The translations under genes were made by a program, and so were the position numbers. Below the pieces are notes generated by a model. That model saw only the letters and a list, made by a program, of their open reading frames with translations. It searched no databases and was not told the origin of the DNA. Shown here piece by piece: positions 39,544 to 50,603 of a DNA stretch of 64,000 nucleotides (within the stretch, counting starts at the first letter, position 1; each line of letters opens with the position of its first letter). Source of the stretch: Acetobacter papayae JCM 25143 (GTDB lineage Bacteria; Pseudomonadota; Alphaproteobacteria; Acetobacterales; Acetobacteraceae); the NCBI RefSeq assembly GCF_000613285.1, contig NZ_BAIN01000004.1, forward strand, positions 33,495 to 97,494. The letters are read 5' to 3'.

Positions 39544-40720
39544 ATGAAAGAACCCGTTTTCGACAAACCCCTGTTTGACAGTCGCGGCTCTTTTCTTCTG
39601 CTTATGCTCTGTTACGCAGCCGTTGTGGCCTCCATGGGCGGCGTTGGCGTTTTTGTCTCCTTCCTGCCGCAGATTGCACAGGACATGGGGATTTCCAAAT
39701 CCGAAGCGGGCATGGCGCTTTCGCTGTTTTCCGTGCCTTCCGCGCTGATCTGCCTGCCGATTGGCCGGTTGATTGACCGTATTGGCATCTGTCTGGGCAT
39801 GGTGCTGGCTGGCCTGCTGATGGCAGCGGGAGATGCCGTGCTGGCTCTATCCAGCATGCGGGCAGAACTGTATCTGGGCATGCTGCTGGCCGGGAGTGGC
39901 TTTGGCTGTCTTGTAGTCGCTTGCCCGAGCGCTCTGGTTTCGTGGCTGAATGGCGATACGAGAACCCGCGCACTATCGTTCTGGTCAACCTATGGGCCTG
40001 TTGGGTATGCTTTTGGCTTGTTGCTGTCAGTTCCGTTTGCTGAAGGTCTGGCATGGCGGCATGCGTTTCTTACGCATGGTTTGGTTGCGCTATGCCTGAC
40101 CGTGCTGTCATTTTTCCTGCCCCGCAAGGATGCCTCGGTTGCATTGCGGCCTGATAATGTGGCTTCAGCCTTTTGTTTAAGGATACCCGTGTTATCAGGC
40201 TTGCGGCGGCGCTGGCTCTGCCCAATGCGGTTGCCTATGGCGTGAGTGTTGTCATGCCTTCTTATATCAACCGGGTTTATGGTGTGGGGCTGGGGTTGTC
40301 CAATAGTGGCATTGCGAGTGCCAAAATTTTTGCCATGATACTGGGCGGAACACTGACAGGCTATGTGTTGACCAAGAAGTTCCATTTCAGGGCCATGTAC
40401 AGAGTGCTTGTCTGTGTTGGCGCGGTGGCCCTTCTGATTCTGTTTTTCCCCAAAGGTACATTCGGGCTGGCCTTGGTGGGCTGATCATCTGGCTTCTGGC
40501 ATTTGGTGGCATGGCGGGTGCGGTTACGGCGCAGTTCCCGACCTATGTTAACAACAAGGAAGATATCGGGGTGGTATCCGGCCTGATCGGGCAGGTTACA
40601 TCTATTGTCTGCCTTGCCACCCCCCCGACTTATTTTGCCCTTTCCGGCTGGACACAATACTGGGGCCTGTCGTGCATCGTGTTGTGTCTTGCTGCCTTGG
40701 TCGTGCCATCCAAACGGTGA
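39544..40720 (+). CDS. MFS transporter (two frameshifts)
   Basis: About 391 residues with twelve predicted helices. The cytoplasmic loop motif between helices 2 and 3 is GRLIDRIG. The frame breaks near 40172 (one T missing from a T run, then LFKDTRVIRL) and near 40478 (one G missing, then LIIWLLAFGGMAG). Each downstream part continues the transporter pattern. Starts two bases after the esterase stop. Likely imports the hydrolysed product or a related organic acid. Confidence 0.85.
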
Positions 40721-40835
40721 TGGTGTCTGTAATGAAGCAGGAAAATTTCATTAAAAATAATGATTTTTCTTGTCTGTAAAAGCATGAGGCGTGTGGCGTG
40801 CTTTGCGAGTGCGCTACCGCATATGTGGAGATGAT

Positions 40836-41995
40836 ATGGTGAAGATTGTTTCTGTTCAGGCCTATCCCTTTTCCCTTCCTACCCGGCGTGATTTTCGTTG
40901 GGCGGGCATGCTCGGGCAGCTTGGCAATTTTGTTCTTGTCCGTATTGAAACCGAAGATGGTGTGGTGGGTTATGGCGAAGCAACGCCTCTGCCGGATTGG
41001 GGCGGGGATTTCAGCCGCCATGCGGGTGAGACCATCAGCACGGTTATTGCCATGGTGCGCGATGTACTGGCCCCGGCGCTGATCGGGCATGATGTTACCG
41101 CGGTAACGGAAGCTGCCAGCATTATGGACCGGGTGGCAGTTGGCAATGTCTACGCCAAATGTGCTGTCAGCATCGGCCTGTATGACGCCTGGGGAAAAAG
41201 CGTGGGCCTGCCGGTTTACAAGCTTCTGGGTGGAGCGGTGCGCGAGAGTGTGCCTGTCGCCCACATGGTCGGCCTGATGCCTGAAAAAGAAGCGCTGGAT
41301 GAAGCTATTCTGGCGGTGGAAGACGGTGTGCGGGCGTTGCAGATTAAGGGTGGTGTTGATGCGGAGCGCGATATCCGCCTCGTTGCTGCCCTGCGCAAGG
41401 AGTTCGGGGACGGCGTTGCCCTGCGTCTGGATGCCAATCAGGCTATGGCCATGTCAAGAACGCCCTTGCCATTGTGCGGCGTCTGGTTGATGCCGGGGTT
41501 AGCCTGATCGAGCAGCCGTCCGAAGGCCTGCGCTATATGGCGGAAGTAACCGCCGCCAGTGCTGTGCCGATTGTTGCCGATGAAAGCTGCTGGGATATTC
41601 ATGACGCGGTGGATGTGCTGCAGGCCCGTGCGGCGGATTGCATTTCCATCTATCTGGCAAAGGCTGGCGGCTTTGGTGGTGCCTGCAAGGTGGCGGATTT
41701 GGCTGGGGCAGCGATGATGGCCTGCGATGTCAACGGTTCGATCGAATCTGCTATCGGCACGGCGGCCAATGTGCACTTTGCCCTTGCACGTCCGGCTGTG
41801 TCCCTGCCTGCGGTTATTACGATCAGTGCTCCGGCGGGCACGCATCCCTGTCGTGTGGCGGGCCATTACTATGATGATGATATCCTGACAGAACCGATGC
41901 AGGTCAGGGATGGCGCGATCCTGCCGCTGGATGCGCCGGGCCTTGGTATCACCATTGATGAAGACAAGCTTCAGGCTTTCCGGTGTGATCAGTGA
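40836..41995 (+). CDS. Enolase-superfamily enzyme (mandelate racemase/muconate lactonizing type; one frameshift)
   Basis: About 386 residues. Capping domain with GYGEATPLP, then barrel motifs ALQIKGG (catalytic Lys strand), LRLDANQ, LIEQPSEG and VADES, which carry the metal ligands. One G is missing near 41444; restoring it gives NQGYGHVKNALAIV. It would racemise, epimerise or cycloisomerise a carboxylate. Next to HyuAB this could be a hydantoin or N-carbamoyl amino acid racemase, or a lactone-forming step, but specificity cannot be read. The stop overlaps hyuA (TGATG). Confidence 0.87.
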
Positions 41996-44095
41996 TGCAG
42001 ACAACAGATTATCGCATTGCAGCCGATATTGGCGGCACTTTTACCGATGTGGCCTGCCTTTCCTCTGAAGGGCAGCTTATCACCGCCAAGGTGCCCTCCA
42101 CCCCGCACGACTATGCCGAAGGCATTCTTGTAGGGATCGGGCAGATTGTGGAGCAGCTTGGGCTGGAGGCTGGCAATTTCGGCCAGCTTCTTCATGCCTC
42201 GACCATTGCGACCAACGCCATTCTTGAATCCAAGGGCGCTAAAACTGGCCTTGTTACAACAGAAGGTTTCCGTGATGTTCTGGAGCTGCGCCGTATCAGG
42301 GTGCCCCGGCTGTACGAACCCCTGTACGAAAAGCCTGCGCCACTTGTGCCGAGGCGCAACCGGTATGAAGTGGCGGAGCGGCTGGATGCCACCGGTGCTG
42401 TCGTGCAGCCGCTGGATGAAGCCGGGGCGCGGGCCGTAGGCCGAGCACTCGCGCAGGCTGGTGTAGAAGCCGTGGCTATCTGCTTTCTGCACAGCTACGT
42501 TAATCCCGAGCATGAACGTGCAGTAGAGCGTATCCTGCGTGAAGAACTGCCCGAGGGCTGTTTTATCTGCGCCAGTTACGATGTCCTGCCTGAAATGCGC
42601 GAATACGAACGGACCAGCACAACGGTTGTCAATGCGTATGTAGGGCCGGTTGTCAGGACATATCTGGAAAAACTCGTGCAGCGTCTTGAAGCCGCCGGTT
42701 TTGATGGTAACGTGCTGATGATGCAGTCCAGCGGTGGTCTGCTGGATGTAGCGCAGGTGCAGGAACGGCCCGCAACCGTGGTGGAAAGTGGACCTGCCGC
42801 CGGTGTGGTAGGGGCGGCGCGTCTGGGTATGGCCGCAGGCTATAAGGATATTATTACCTTTGACATGGGCGGCACGACCGCAAAGGCCTCGCTTATTCAG
42901 GATGGCTGCGTAACCGCCACCGATGATTATGAGGTGGGTGGCGGTATTTCCATGTCGAGCGCGCTGGCCAAAGGGGGTGGTTACGCCCTGCGGTTGCCTA
43001 TTATCGATGTGTCCGAAGTGGGGGCCGGGGGCGGCAGTATCGTCCGGATTGATGCGGGCGGTGTGCTCAAGATCGGGCCGGAAAGTGTTGGCGCGGTACC
43101 CGGTCCTGCCTGTTATGACCGTGGGGGCGAGCACGCAACGGTGACTGACGCCAATGTCGTGCTGGGTTATCTCAACCCGGTCGCCCTTGCCGGTGGTACC
43201 GTGCCAGTCAAGGCCATACGCGCGCAGGAAGCGATTACGCGCACTGTCTGTGACCCTACAGGGATAGATCTGCTGGAAGCGGCTTACGGTATTCATCGTG
43301 TGGCCAATGCCACCATGATGCGAGCGGTCAAGGCGGTTTCCACATATCGTGGCCGGAACCCGCGTGACTTTACGTTGCTGGCGTTTGGCGGCAATGGCGG
43401 CATGCATGCCGCAGCTCTGGCGCGGGAGTTGAATATCGGCCGGGTTATCGTGCCGCCGGGTGCTGGCGTGTTCAGTGCGGTGGGTCTGCTGGTGGCCGAT
43501 TACGAAATGGGTCGTTCGCTGTCGCTATCCCTTCTCCTGAAGGACGGAGAGACAGAACTGCTTGAAAAAGCGTTTTCTGATCTTGAAACGTCTGTTCTTG
43601 AAGGCATGACATACGAAACCACACCAACCCTGACCCGCTCGGTGCAGCTGCGCTACAAGGGGCAGGGGTCGGAACTGGGTGTTGTCGTGCCACCCGGCGT
43701 GATTGTGGACGAAACCCTGAACCTGCTGTCATCAGGTTTCGAGACCGAGCATAAGCGCAGCTATGGTTATATCAATGAAACGGGCCTGATTGAGCTTGTC
43801 AGCCTGCGGGTTGTGGCCTCATTGCCGCCAGCGCGTGCGCCGCGTGTGAGTGGTATTACCGGGCTTGTCGATACGGGTGAGATCGTTACCCGGAAAGCCT
43901 ATTTCGGTTCCTCGTCAGGCTTATGGAAACGCCGGTTATCACCCGCATGGCGCTGAGTGATACGCCCCGTTCCGGGCCGATGATTATCGAGGAATATGAA
44001 GCACCACCATTGTGCCGCCTGACTGCACGGCATGGCGGGATAGCCACAACAATATCGTGATTCAGCTTGGGGCGGAGGAGCAGCAAGATGGCTGA
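41995..44095 (+). CDS. hyuA: Hydantoinase/oxoprolinase HyuA-type subunit (two frameshifts near the end)
   Basis: About 700 residues. The N-terminal ATP-binding motif is DIGGTFTD, and HASTIATNAI, QSSGG, ESGPAAG and TFDMGGTTAK follow. These are the marks of ATP-dependent hydantoinase, 5-oxoprolinase and acetophenone carboxylase A subunits. The frame is lost near 43922 and again near 44003. Correcting one base at each gives ETPVITRM, IIEEYEATTIVPP and an end at TGA 44093-44095. ATG 41995 overlaps the upstream stop. Works with HyuB in the cytoplasm on a cyclic amide or ketone. Confidence 0.9.
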
Positions 44096-45831
44096 GTGTG
44101 ATCTGGCGCTGCTGGAAATCATCAAGAACGGGTTTGAGCTGTCGCCGATGAAATGGCGATTATCCTTATGCGCACGGCCCATTCTCCCATTGTGCGCGAT
44201 GCCATGGATTTTTCCACGGCCCTGTGCGACCCGTATGGGCAGAATATTGCGCAGGGGCTGACAACCCCCATGCATCTTGGCAGCTTTTACGATGCCATGC
44301 AGAACCTGATCGGGCAGTATGAAGGGGATATAAACGACGGCGATATTTTTATCGGCAACGACCCTTATATTGCCTCTGGCCAGCACCTGCCTGATATTTA
44401 CGTTATCAAGCCGATTTTCCATGCAGGTGCGCTGTGTGGCTGGGCTGCGACGATTGCGCACCATGTTGATGTCGGCGGGCTTGTTCCTGGCAGTAACTCG
44501 CTCAGCTCCACCAGCATTCATCAGGAAGGCCTGCGGCTGCCTTTTCTCAAACTGTTGAAAAAAGGCGTTGTCGATACCGCTATTCAGGCGATTATCGCGG
44601 CCAATGTTCGCACGCCGGATCTGGTTCTGGGCGATATTTCCGCCCAGTGTGCGGCCGTGCAGGCAGGGGACCGTGGTCTGCACGACATGTTGCAGCGTTA
44701 TGGTGCGGAACGCCTTGCCGGATACACTACGGCGCTGCATGACTATGCGGAAAAGCTATCCCGTGCCGCTATCAGCAATATTGCCGATGGTACTTATACG
44801 TTTGAAGACCATATTGATGGTCTTGGCGAGGAGGGTGCTCCCGTTGTCTTTCGCCTCAGGCTTGAGGTGAAGGGTGATGAGGTGACAGCGGACTGGACGG
44901 GCACGTCCACACAGGTGGCGGGGGGTATCAATGCACCGCTGTCTTTTTGCAAATCCAATGTCTATGCCGCGTTGCGTTCGGTCATGGGCACGGATGTGCC
45001 TAACTGCCATGGCTATACGCGACCTATTCATGTTCTAGCCCCTGAAGGCACCGTGCTGAACTGCACCTATCCCGCAGCCTGCGGGGGGCGTGGCATTACG
45101 GGTTACAGGATTGTGGACTGCGTGTTCGGCGCGCTGGCGGCCTGTCTGCCCGATAGCGTTGCGGCGGATGGCGCTGGCGGCTCTACCCTGCCCAGTTTCA
45201 GCGGCCGTCAGAATGGGCGGACATTCGTGTTTTCTGAATGTGTGATGGGTGTCTGGGGGGCAACCAGCGCGCATGACGGGCAGGAAGGGGTGCCGCATAT
45301 GGCCTCTAATCAGGCCAATGTGCCGGTAGAGGTGATTGAGGCGGATTACCCGATCAGGTCGAGCGTTACGGTATAGCACCCGACACCGCCGGAGCAGGAC
45401 GCAACCGGGGTGGGTTTGGCATTATCCGCGATTACCGCATTCTGCAGGATGGTGTGTATTTTGGGGTGCGCTCAGACAAGCTACGCTTTCCGCCCCATGG
45501 TCTGGATGGCGGGCGTGCGGGTGCCGCGGCATCCAATATCCTGCTGATAGATGGGAAGGAACACAGGCTGCCCGCCATGCCGCTGGAGCCTATCATGCTC
45601 AATACGGGCGATCTGTACCGCCATGTCATGGCTGGCGGCGGGGGATATGGCAGCCCGTACGAGCGCGAGCCAGCCCGCGTGCTGGAGGATGTGCTGGACG
45701 GTAAAATGACCCAGTCCCACGCCTTTGATGAATACGGTGTCGTGCTGACAAAGGAGATGGGGGTCGATCTGGCGGCAACCCATGCCCGCAGGAACACCCT
45801 TACGGAGAAAACCAATGCAGATAGCCACTGA
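44088..45831 (+). CDS. hyuB: Hydantoinase/oxoprolinase HyuB-type subunit (two frameshifts)
   Basis: About 581 residues. It starts at ATG 44088 (MAECDLALLEIIKNGFE), eight bases inside hyuA. Family features include RTAHSPIVRDAMDFSTAL, IFIGNDPY and IAHHVDVGG, then GGRGITGYRIVD. Breaks near 44142 and near 45357 (one G missing, then VERYGIAPDTAGAGR) are both repaired by one base. The end, SDKLRFPPHGLDGG with MAGGGGYG, is typical. Partner of HyuA in an ATP-driven ring-opening or carboxylation enzyme. Confidence 0.9.
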
Positions 45832-47013
45832 CCGTCGCGTTGTTTCCGATATTGATCCGTTTTCGGAAAGCTTTCGGGCCGACCCCTATAGCCATTATGC
45901 CCAGCTTCGTGCTCTTGGGCCGCTTGTTTGGCTGGAAAAATACGGTATCTGGGTTGTGCAGCACCATGCGCAGGTCAAGACGGTTCTGACCGACTGGAAG
46001 CGCTTCAGCAATGCTGGCGGTGGCGGGCTGACCAATTATTTTAAGGAAAAAAACTGGCGCAAACCCAGTATTATTCTTGAGGTTGACCCACCGGAGCATG
46101 AGCGTACCCGCCGGGTTCTCATGCGGTTGTTCACCCCCGGTGCGTTGCAGAAGATGCGTGAGGAATTCACGCAGGTTGCCCAGTCCATGGTTGCTTCTGC
46201 CATTGCGCAGGGGCAGGTAGATGGCGTGTCCGATCTGGTGCAGCCTTTCCCCATGAAGGTGTTTCCCGATGCGGTGGGCATGCCTCCGCTCGATCGTGAT
46301 ATCATGCTGGTTTATGGCGGCATGGTGTTTGGCGCCTTTGGCCCGCGTACACCATGGTATGATCAGCTTCTTTCCCGTGCGGATGAAGTGAGTGCATGGA
46401 TCGATGCGCATTGCGAGCGCTCGGCCCTGACGGATGACGGCCTTGGCGCGGCTATTTATGCTGCGGCTGATGGGGGTGAAATTACCCATGAGGAAGCCAA
46501 GCTGCTGGTGCGCTCCTTCCTGTCTGCCGGGGTGGATACAACCATTGATTCCATCGGCCTGTGCCTGCGGGCACTGGCAGAACACCCCGAGCAGTGGGCG
46601 GCCTTGCGTGAAGACCCCTCTCTGGCCCGTGCAGCGTTTGAGGAGGCCACGCGCTATGACAGCTCCTCGCAAAGCCTGTTCCGCACCACCACTGAGGATT
46701 TTGAGTTCGAAGGCAGATGCTGGGCAAGCACGAAAAGGTGCTGGTGCTGATCGGCTCCGCCGGGCGCGATCCGCTGGTGTGGGATGAGCCAGAGCGTTTT
46801 GATATTCGCCGCAAGATTACACAACAGGTCGGGTATGGAGCGGGCGTTCATGGTTGCGTGGCGCAGATGATGGCGCGCCTTGAAGGGGAAGTGTTCTTCC
46901 GCGCTCTGGCCACACAGGTGGACAGGCTGGAAGTGACCGGCCCCTCTACCCTGCGGCTGCATCCGGGGCTGAGGGGGCTTGTCAGCCTGCCTCTGGCGCT
47001 CACCGGCAAGTAA
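45815..47013 (+). CDS. Cytochrome P450, CYP199-like (one frameshift)
   Basis: About 400 residues from ATG 45815. The I-helix motif is SAGVDTT, the ExxR pair is in EEATRYDS, and the haem-ligand Cys is in YGAGVHGCVAQ. The overall wording (KPSIILEVDPPEHERTRRVL, FPDAVGM, VFGAFGP) strongly recalls CYP199A enzymes that O-demethylate 4-methoxybenzoate and related acids; this comparison is from memory. The break near 46716 is repaired by one base. It needs a ferredoxin and reductase, probably those at 33763-35312. The start overlaps the hyuB end. Confidence 0.9.
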
Positions 47014-47031
47014 AATAAGGATAGCAGAACC

Positions 47032-47771
47032 ATGGCAACGGTTATTGTTGCGGGCGGCGCCACAGGAATTGGCCGCGCCTGCGTTGGGTTGTTCAGGGAA
47101 CGGGGCGACAATGTTGTCCTGATAGACCATCGGCCCGAAGCACAGGCGGTCGCGGATGAGAGCGGGAAGGGCGAATGCCTGTTTCTCCAGCGTGATCTGG
47201 CGGACCCCGCTGTGCCGAAAGAGGCCGTGGCGCTGGCTGTGGAGCGTTTTGGCGGGGTTGATACCCTGCTGATTACGGCTGCATTGATGGTGTCTTCCGC
47301 CCTTGAGGACTGGACGAACGAGATGTGGGACCGCACGGTGGCGCTCAATCTCAAGATGCCGTTTTTCTTCACACAGGCTGCAGCGCCTTATCTCAAGGCT
47401 TCTGCCAATCCGAGCATCGTGTTCACCTCATCAACCGGGGCGATCAAGGGCCATGCCGGTATGTCGGCCTATCAGCCACCAAGGCGGCCCTGCCGGGGCT
47501 GGCGCGTAGTCTGACTGCCGAGCTTGGCCCGGCAGGTGTGCGGATAAACTGTGTGCTGCCCGGCTGGATTGAAACACCGTTCAACGACCCGTTCTGGTCA
47601 TACCAGCGCGACCCTGCGGAGCGCCGCACCCTGATCGATGCGGAAATTCCGCTGGGGCGGCATGGCACACCGGATGAGGTTGCCTCGCTTGTGCTGCTGC
47701 TGACCTCCAGCGCAGGGCGCTACATTGCTGGCACATCGATTGTGGTCGATGGCGGTTATACGGCGGTCTGA
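47032..47771 (+). CDS. Short-chain dehydrogenase/reductase (one frameshift)
   Basis: About 246 residues. The cofactor motif is VAGGATGIGRAC, followed by the catalytic Ser in FTSSTGAI. The active-site YxxxK spans the frameshift near 47473; restoring one G gives YQATK. LPGWIETPF and GTSIVVDGGYTAV close the protein. Likely oxidises an alcohol or reduces a ketone within the pathway of the P450/HyuAB operon. AAGGA precedes the start. Confidence 0.88.
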
Positions 47772-47775
47772 CCCT

Positions 47776-49266
47776 ATGCAGTACACGAACTGGCGGATAG
47801 CGGATGGCTATTCTTCTGCCGTAAGGCCGGTGCTGATGGGCGATGTGGGGGCGGTATCCGCTGCCCACCCGCTGGCTGTTGCCGCCGCACAGGACATGCT
47901 GCTGCGCGGTGGCAGCGCTGTGGATGCAACCATTGCCGCCCAGGCCGTGCTGTGCGTGATCATGCCCGATGCCTGCGGCATTGGGGGCGATCTGTTTGCG
48001 CTGGTGGATGACGGTATAGGCACGAGCGCCATCAGTGGCGCAGGTGCAGCCCCCCGGCATGGCACCGTCTGTTCTGATGACGGGGCGAACAGCATAACCG
48101 TGCCCGGTCTTGCCGGTGCATGGGCCAGTATGCATGCCCGTTGGGGAACACTGCTGTTTTCGGATATTCTCGCCCGTGCCATTCATCTGGCTGAAGGCGG
48201 GGTGATGGTGTCCGCCTCCATGGCGCAGACAGTCCATACGCATGCCGAGCGCCTGCGCGCCAATGGTGCGGCCTCGTGGTCGCTCCTGAACCTCCCTGCC
48301 GGAGCGCGCTTCGTACAGAAGGAACTGGCAGCGCTGTTGCGGCTGTTTGTCCAGCATGGGCCGCAGTGTTTTTACGAAGGGGATGTGGCAACGCATATCG
48401 TGCGCGCCGTAAAGGCACAGGGTGGTGCGCTGGATGCGCAGGATCTGGCGGCTCATGTCACGGAAGTTGGGCCCGCTCTGTCCGTTGAATTGGGTGAACT
48501 GAGCGTAATGGTGCAGCCTCCGCCAACACAGGGTGTGTTGCTGGGCATGGCGTTACGCAATTTCAGCCGTATGGGGCAGGGCAGTGCCGTTCTGTCCGAT
48601 CATCTGGCTGTGGAACTGACAGAAGCCTCTTTTGCCTATCGGGACCGTGCGGGGGAGGGGGAGGCCCTGCTGGATGTAGCCTTGCAGGTTGATCCGGCGC
48701 AGGCCAGCCGCCGGGGCGGGCCACGGGCTTATCTGCACACCGCAGGTGTTTCCGTGACCGACCGCAACGGGCTGGTTGTTTCCTCGCTTGTCAGCGTTTT
48801 TGATGATTTCGGCTCCTGCCTGCTGGTGCCGGAACTGGGCATTACGCTCAACAACCGGGCAGGCGGGTTTACACAGGGTGCCAATGCGTGGCGGCCGGGT
48901 GCGCGGCCTGTGCATACACTGGCCCCCGCTCTGCTGCGCTCGCCACAGGGTAGGATGGCGCTTGCAACCCCCGGTGCGGATGGGCAGGTACAGACCCTGC
49001 TGCAACTGATTATTCGCATGCAGTGTCATGGGGAGGATCTTGCCACTGCTGTCGCAGCGCCACGCTGGCGTAGTCAGGGCAAGCGACTATTGATGGAAGA
49101 GGGCCATCCCTCTCAGGCGGGGCTGGCGGCCATGGGGCATGACGTGCTGCCGACAACACCCGGAGCTACCTGTTTTGGGGCAGTGGTGTGTACGGGTATC
49201 GATACGGCGGGCAGTCCTTTTGCGGTAGCGGACTGGCGGCGCAATACATGGGCCGGAGTGGCATAA
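47776..49266 (+). CDS. Gamma-glutamyltransferase-family Ntn-hydrolase
   Basis: 496 residues from ATG 47776, four bases after the SDR stop. The large-subunit part has GGSAVDATIAAQAVLCVIMP and ACGIGGDLF. The probable autocleavage and catalytic Thr322 sits in LHTAGVSVTDRNG, replacing the usual TTHxSVVD; the small-subunit part includes LNNRAGGF. No signal peptide is visible, unlike periplasmic GGTs. In context with a GS-like ligase and an oxoprolinase-like HyuAB it may cleave a gamma-glutamyl conjugate, but related proteins also act as acylases. Confidence 0.85.
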   Translation: MQYTNWRIADGYSSAVRPVLMGDVGAVSAAHPLAVAAAQDMLLRGGSAVDATIAAQAVLCVIMPDACGIGGDLFALVDDGIGTSAISGAGAAPRHGTVCSDDGANSITVPGLAGAWASMHARWGTLLFSDILARAIHLAEGGVMVSASMAQTVHTHAERLRANGAASWSLLNLPAGARFVQKELAALLRLFVQHGPQCFYEGDVATHIVRAVKAQGGALDAQDLAAHVTEVGPALSVELGELSVMVQPPPTQGVLLGMALRNFSRMGQGSAVLSDHLAVELTEASFAYRDRAGEGEALLDVALQVDPAQASRRGGPRAYLHTAGVSVTDRNGLVVSSLVSVFDDFGSCLLVPELGITLNNRAGGFTQGANAWRPGARPVHTLAPALLRSPQGRMALATPGADGQVQTLLQLIIRMQCHGEDLATAVAAPRWRSQGKRLLMEEGHPSQAGLAAMGHDVLPTTPGATCFGAVVCTGIDTAGSPFAVADWRRNTWAGVA

Positions 49267-49298
49267 AAACTGGCCTGAAAGACGGAAGGTTTGATAAA

Positions 49299-49333
49299 AT
49301 ATGGCGGAACGCCAGTTACGCGCTCCGCTATAT
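49299..49333. terminator. Bidirectional hairpin between convergent GGT and DUF1116 genes
   Basis: Arms of fourteen bases, ATATGGCGGAACGC at 49299-49312 and GCGCTCCGCTATAT at 49320-49333, pair with two imperfect positions around a seven-base loop. It separates the end of the plus-strand operon from the end of the minus-strand operon. Confidence 0.55.
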
Positions 49334-49345
49334 TCTGCTGTCCTG

Positions 49346-50602
49346 TCAGCTAGGCTGATATGCCTTGCCGAAAGCGCGCAGTGCTGCGGTAAAGCAGCCT
49401 TCAGGAGCCTGTGTCTGGCCTGCCCCGATAACACCGCCCTTGCAGTGGGCAATGGCGGTGTCGATCACAGGTGTAATCCCCTGCTGCACAACCTTACGGA
49501 TATCAATACCCGCCGGAACCCCGATGAAATCCATGGTCGGGATCTTGAATTCCATCAACTGGCCAACGGTGATTAGCTGCATGCTCTGCACGGTCGAGAC
49601 CGCGCGGGCAAAGGAACCGTTCACGAACTGCTGGAGTGCAGGGGCCGCCGCCTGTGCATGCCCGCCAAGGCCGATGGTTTCCATAATGCTGCTATCACCG
49701 ATATCTGGCACAGCATCGGCATCGCCCCATTCAGACGAGAAATATAATCCCTCGATCCGGTTGGCCGGTGCGGTAAACCACTGCTCACCCAGTCCGCTGA
49801 CCTTGATGCCGAACTCAACACCATTGCGGCACATGGCGGAAACAACCGTGCTGTATGGAATGTTTTTGATGGAATCGGCCATGGCTTTACCTGCTGCCAT
49901 GGACAGGCAGAGCGAGAACTGTTCGTTCACTTTCAGATAGGCCAGTGTTTCCTGCAACAAGGCGCGGTCCGTGCAGGTATCGTACAGCGCCAGTGCAATG
50001 GCGTTGAGGATAACGGCGCTGCCAGCGCTGTTGCGGTTATGGCATTCGTCGCCCATTTCCAATGCGCGGGCAATCATGGGCTTGACCGGAATGGGGGGAA
50101 TACTGCGGATGGCAGCCCCCAGAACCGGGCCCAGCACGGTTTCCAGCCAGCGCCAGCGCTTGCGGGCTTCGTTATTGTATTCATCGCGGTTCAGAAGGCC
50201 CGAGGCCGGGCCCTGAAAAAGCTGCGAGTAACCATAGCGGTTGTGAACAGGGTCATGCACGACCGCCAGCGGGCTGGAGGCACTGGTAATGCCCGCCATG
50301 CCGCCAACGGCCCCGTATTCATGGCACGGGGCTACGACAATCTGCCCCTGCAGGATCATCTGCTCGGCTTCGGCTTCCGTTTCCGCAAGGCCTTCGTGAA
50401 GGACAGCCTGAACAACCCCCATTTTCTGGGGGTTGCACATATCCTGCCAGGCAATGGGCGGGCCCGCATGCAGCACGGTGGCGCGTGTCATACCGGGCAG
50501 TACGTCAATGGCCGGGCGCACATCCACCCAGACCGGGCGTGCCGCGGCAAAGCGGGACAGGGCTTCGTTGTTGGCCGCGGCGATCTTGTCAGGGAGTGTC
50601 AT
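49346..50602 (-). CDS. DUF1116 protein (AllG/YlbE-like), second copy
   Basis: 418 residues, DUF1116 family. Motifs include LPGMTRATVLHAGPP, APCHEYGAVGGMAGITSAS, MGDECHNRN, CRNGVEFGIKVSGLG and GIDIRKVVQQGITPVIDTAIAH. E. coli YlbE/AllG is part of oxamate carbamoyltransferase with FdrA and YlbF. ATG 50602 is chosen because it lies one base past the upstream stop with AAGGAG in front; the longer frame to 50680 overlaps the preceding gene. Tandem paralogue of the gene at 50604-51866. Confidence 0.88.
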   Translation of the reverse strand: MTLPDKIAAANNEALSRFAAARPVWVDVRPAIDVLPGMTRATVLHAGPPIAWQDMCNPQKMGVVQAVLHEGLAETEAEAEQMILQGQIVVAPCHEYGAVGGMAGITSASSPLAVVHDPVHNRYGYSQLFQGPASGLLNRDEYNNEARKRWRWLETVLGPVLGAAIRSIPPIPVKPMIARALEMGDECHNRNSAGSAVILNAIALALYDTCTDRALLQETLAYLKVNEQFSLCLSMAAGKAMADSIKNIPYSTVVSAMCRNGVEFGIKVSGLGEQWFTAPANRIEGLYFSSEWGDADAVPDIGDSSIMETIGLGGHAQAAAPALQQFVNGSFARAVSTVQSMQLITVGQLMEFKIPTMDFIGVPAGIDIRKVVQQGITPVIDTAIAHCKGGVIGAGQTQAPEGCFTAALRAFGKAYQPS

Positions 50603-50603
50603 G

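Noticed and set aside
41989..43407. 472-residue open frame on the minus strand inside hyuA
   Set aside because: It lies antisense to a clear HyuA sequence with family motifs and is rich in His, Arg and Thr without any recognisable motif; it is a by-product of GC-rich codon use.
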